From Acanthochlamys bracteata (lineage: Eukaryota; Streptophyta; Magnoliopsida; Pandanales; Velloziaceae): 64,000 nucleotides of DNA. The position numbers were made by a program, and so were the translations under genes. The DNA is taken from NCBI GenBank assembly GCA_019914995.1, contig CM034134.1, forward strand, positions 3,790,463 through 3,854,462. The letters run 5' to 3'. The number at the start of each line of letters is the position of its first letter. Within the stretch, counting starts at the first letter, position 1. Shown here in pieces: positions 61,501-64,000 of this stretch. The notes under the pieces are model-generated. The model saw nothing but the letters and a program-made list of their open reading frames with translations, was not told the DNA's origin and searched no databases.

Positions 61501-62699
61501 AAAGATTGTGTAAGAGATGGAACAATAGGCAAGTAGAGACAGAGATGATGATAATGCTACTGTAATAGCACCTCTCACTGGATAACTCTTTTCATTGTCA
61601 TATGTCACATTATTTCTAATTGAAGTACTTATGGTCTGAAATTTTTTTGGATCAAATGTCATATGATCTGCAACTCCAGAATCTAAAATCCGTCATGTAT
61701 TCTACCGTGAATCTAAAACAGAAAAAGCAAAAGATTTGGTTACCTATATTTGGAGAATCTGAATTAACTTGCGACATCAAAGATAGAATTGATGAAGGAG
61801 CAGTCCATGATGTAGAAGATGAAGGATCAGCTAATGTGAGGCCTGCAACTCCATACGCTACACCAGAGATCTTTTTGTCTTATTTTTTCTTCTTCTTCAG
61901 TTCCTCCCACGAATTAGGATAACCAACTAATTGAAAGCATTAATTTCGATTATGCCCAGCTTTACCACAATGAGTACATTGTCCTTCTTGTGCTTTTACT
62001 TTACTTAGGATCTAAGATTATTGCAGGCCACAATAGCAATAATTCCAGTACAAATATCGTTAGAACCATCATGACTATTTGTCGGTGCTCCTCACGACAA
62101 ATGTAGTTATAAGTGCTTCTAATCCAGGGAACGCATCTGTTCTAGCAAATCACTGTAGGGTTTATCAAATGTTCATCAAGCCCAATCAAAAAAATATAGA
62201 CACGTTCTCTCTCAATCTCCTGTTGTCAGGTTAATAGATCATTAGCACAACACATCCTTGCTTCAATTTTAATCTAATTCTAGCCAAATGCTCTGCAATT
62301 CTGCAAGTAGGCTATATCGAGCCTTCCAACTTGCTTCAATTTGAATGCCCTGCATATAAATTCGTAAATCTGAGATATCTTAGAATTATCATAGTAAGTT
62401 TTGAACATATCAGTCCAAACATCTTTGCCAGTGGGAAGTCGAATAAAGAGCTCTATCACAGTTAGTTCCATGGAGTTAATCAACCATCCTTTAACAATTG
62501 CATTGTCAGTTCTCCATTGGGCATAAATAGGATTAGTCTCTTGAGATTATACTATTTCTCCAGTTAAATATCCCATCTTATCTTTTCCAGCGATATACAT
62601 CTCAACAACTTGAGACCAAAGAGAATAATTTGATCCATTTAGCTTAACACTAATGGTAGATAATGAATCACCTTGTATGTTGAAAATAGGAGTAGTCAT
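58345..62699 (-). mobile_element. Copia-3 copy B
   Basis: Minus-strand order: gag from about 62699 ('MTTPIFNIQGDSLSTI', retrotransposon gag type), a zinc knuckle near 61960 ('CTHCGKAGHNRN'), protease region, pre-integrase ('LWHRRLSHVSFYSLKHL' near 61360), integrase to about 60700, reverse transcriptase (about 59200-59960, with 'INYVDDMIVTNNDHE' near 59470), RNase H to about 58560, and a partial 3' LTR. No 5' LTR or primer site is visible right of gag. It is broken many times. Confidence 0.85.
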
Positions 62700-62787
62700 T
62701 TAGGCAATCAGAGAGAGAGCACTTGAACTTTCCATGCACAAAAAAAAAAAAAAATCTTTTTCTGTCGGGCCGGGTCAGTCGGAAACT

Positions 62788-63163
62788 TTGTTTGGTAGTT
62801 GGTTAATTCAAACGAGAGTTTTGTTTGGTTGTCAAGATTTGTGGGAGGTTGTTAGTGATGGATTTACGGAATCCACACTAGAGGAAGAAGCCGCCTACAC
62901 AAATGAAGAGAAAAAAGTTCTTAGAGAGCAAAGAAGGAAGGACAGTAAGGCTCATTTTCTACTCTATCGAGGATTAGATGAGTCTACCTTTAAGAGAGTT
63001 GCCAAAGTAACAACATGTAAGAAAGCATGGAAAATTCTTGCTACCATCTACAAAGGAGTCGAAAGGGTGCAACGAATTCATCTCCAAATTTTGAATGGCG
63101 AGTTTGAAGCCGTTCAAATGAAAAATGAAAAAGCATCTCTGATTATTATTCACGATTAATTTT
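62788..63163 (+). mobile_element. Copia gag fragment (UBN2-type)
   Basis: Plus-strand frame with 'LFGCQDLWEVVSDGF', 'KAHFLLYRGLDESTFKRV' and 'KKAWKILATIYKGVERV', the typical order of a plant Copia gag domain. The beginning and all of pol are missing. A 15-base A run at about 62742 lies at its left edge. It belongs to a different family from Copia-3 and points the other way. Confidence 0.75.
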
Positions 63164-63164
63164 C

Positions 63165-64000
63165 TTGGCATTTATATAAAATTTCTGAACGAGAGTTTTG
63201 TTCGTCCTACAAGGCATCAGAGACGGAGGCGTATCTTGCCTTACTAGCATGCGGGACATTGGTTCACTTTATGCTATACATCTCATGCTGGTATCCGTCA
63301 ACATTTTGCCAACACTAGATATTCCAACTGACTTACAACTTTTGCTGCAATAACACTCGACCGTTTTTGCACCTCCCAAGAGGTTACTAGCTTGTACCCT
63401 TTTGATCACCATATTCCCCTGCTACCAGGATCTTCTCCTACGAACCTTCATCCCTACAGGTACCCTTACATCCACAAGGCTGAAATCGAGCACACTGTCA
63501 ATGACATGCCCGCAGAAGGCATTATTCAACCAAGCTCCTCTGCTTTTCCTCTCTTGTTCTTCTTGTAAAGAAAAAGGATGGGACTTGGAGATTCTATGTG
63601 GACTATCGAGCACTAAATGGAATCACCATGAAGGACAAATATCCTATTCCAGTCATCGACAAGCTGTTAGATGAATTACATAGGGCTATGTTCTTACCAA
63701 ATTGGACTTAAAATCTGGATATCACCAGATTCGAGTGCATGGTGACGACGTTCATAAAACAACGTTTCGAACTCATAATGGTCATTATAAGTTTCTCATA
63801 ATGCCTTTCGGCCTGTGAAATGCTCCAGCAACCTTCCAATCACTTATGAACGACGTTTTTTCGCCCTTACATGCGCAAGTTTGTCCTAGTATTTTTTTAT
63901 GATATTTTGGTGTACAGTGCATCGTCGCAGAAACATTTGCATCACTTGTAGCTTGTTCTGTCCCTACTCCAAGGCCTTAAGGCCAACCTGTCCAAGTGTC
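63165..64000 (+). mobile_element. Gypsy reverse transcriptase fragment, continues beyond the window
   Basis: Plus-strand translations in several frames carry Gypsy RT motifs: '[17 protein letters not shown]' near 63460, '[17 protein letters not shown]'-like sequence near 63570-63620, '[16 protein letters not shown]' near 63635, and a later RT block near 63800-63900. It is broken repeatedly. Its left edge follows the Copia gag fragment directly. The LTRs, if any, are outside the window. Confidence 0.8.

Overview
The window is plant nuclear DNA. It is AT-rich and dominated by decayed transposable elements: Copia and Gypsy LTR elements, a CACTA transposase remnant, a long-inverted-repeat element and several MITE-like elements. 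I can defend only one intact host gene, a two-exon bHLH transcription factor of the bHLH30/TMO5 type on the minus strand at 50395-52420. Its conserved block is typical of angiosperms. A monocot flavour is possible but I would not rely on it.

Layout. 1-440 is a decayed arm related to the inverted-repeat element further on. 441-5397 is a Copia fossil (Copia-1, minus strand) with an odd rearranged 5' LTR. 5610-8629 is a large inverted-repeat element with two ~750-bp arms, bounded by TA microsatellites and enclosing gene-like sequence (Pack-MULE or foldback candidate). A ~410-bp foldback MITE follows at 8641-9050. 9372-13730 is a second Copia fossil (Copia-2, minus) carrying an internal ~550-bp tandem duplication. 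15020-22140 is a patchwork: a retroelement-associated coding remnant, two juxtaposed Copia lineages, a CACTA TNP2-like transposase and a further Copia tail. 22.6-27.9 kb holds two related Gypsy-type LTR-like sequences, one with a nested Copia-type LTR and a minisatellite.

28385-44394 is the most unusual region. It is a head-to-tail array of seven ~1.65-kb units that I cannot assign to any known family. Each unit carries a protein-like block of about 160 codons, already interrupted in the ancestor, and nearly all carry a TATA-like motif. Unit 2 is interrupted by a Copia-1-family fragment. Unit 4/5 is interrupted by a Gypsy fossil with LTRs of about 95% identity and an inverted protease block.

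44.4-50.4 kb is AT-rich intergenic DNA with two copies of one MITE family in opposite orientation, each with target-site-duplication-like flanks, plus one further MITE-like repeat. 50.4-52.5 kb is the bHLH gene. 52.5-56 kb is its upstream region, with a tRNA-derived SINE candidate. 56-62.7 kb holds two partial copies of a third Copia family (Copia-3) fused head to tail. The window ends in a Copia gag fragment joined to a Gypsy reverse transcriptase fragment that runs off the edge.

The region therefore reads as a transposon graveyard beside one regulatory gene, with an old tandem-amplified unit of unknown origin as its most notable content. Identities quoted are by-eye estimates.
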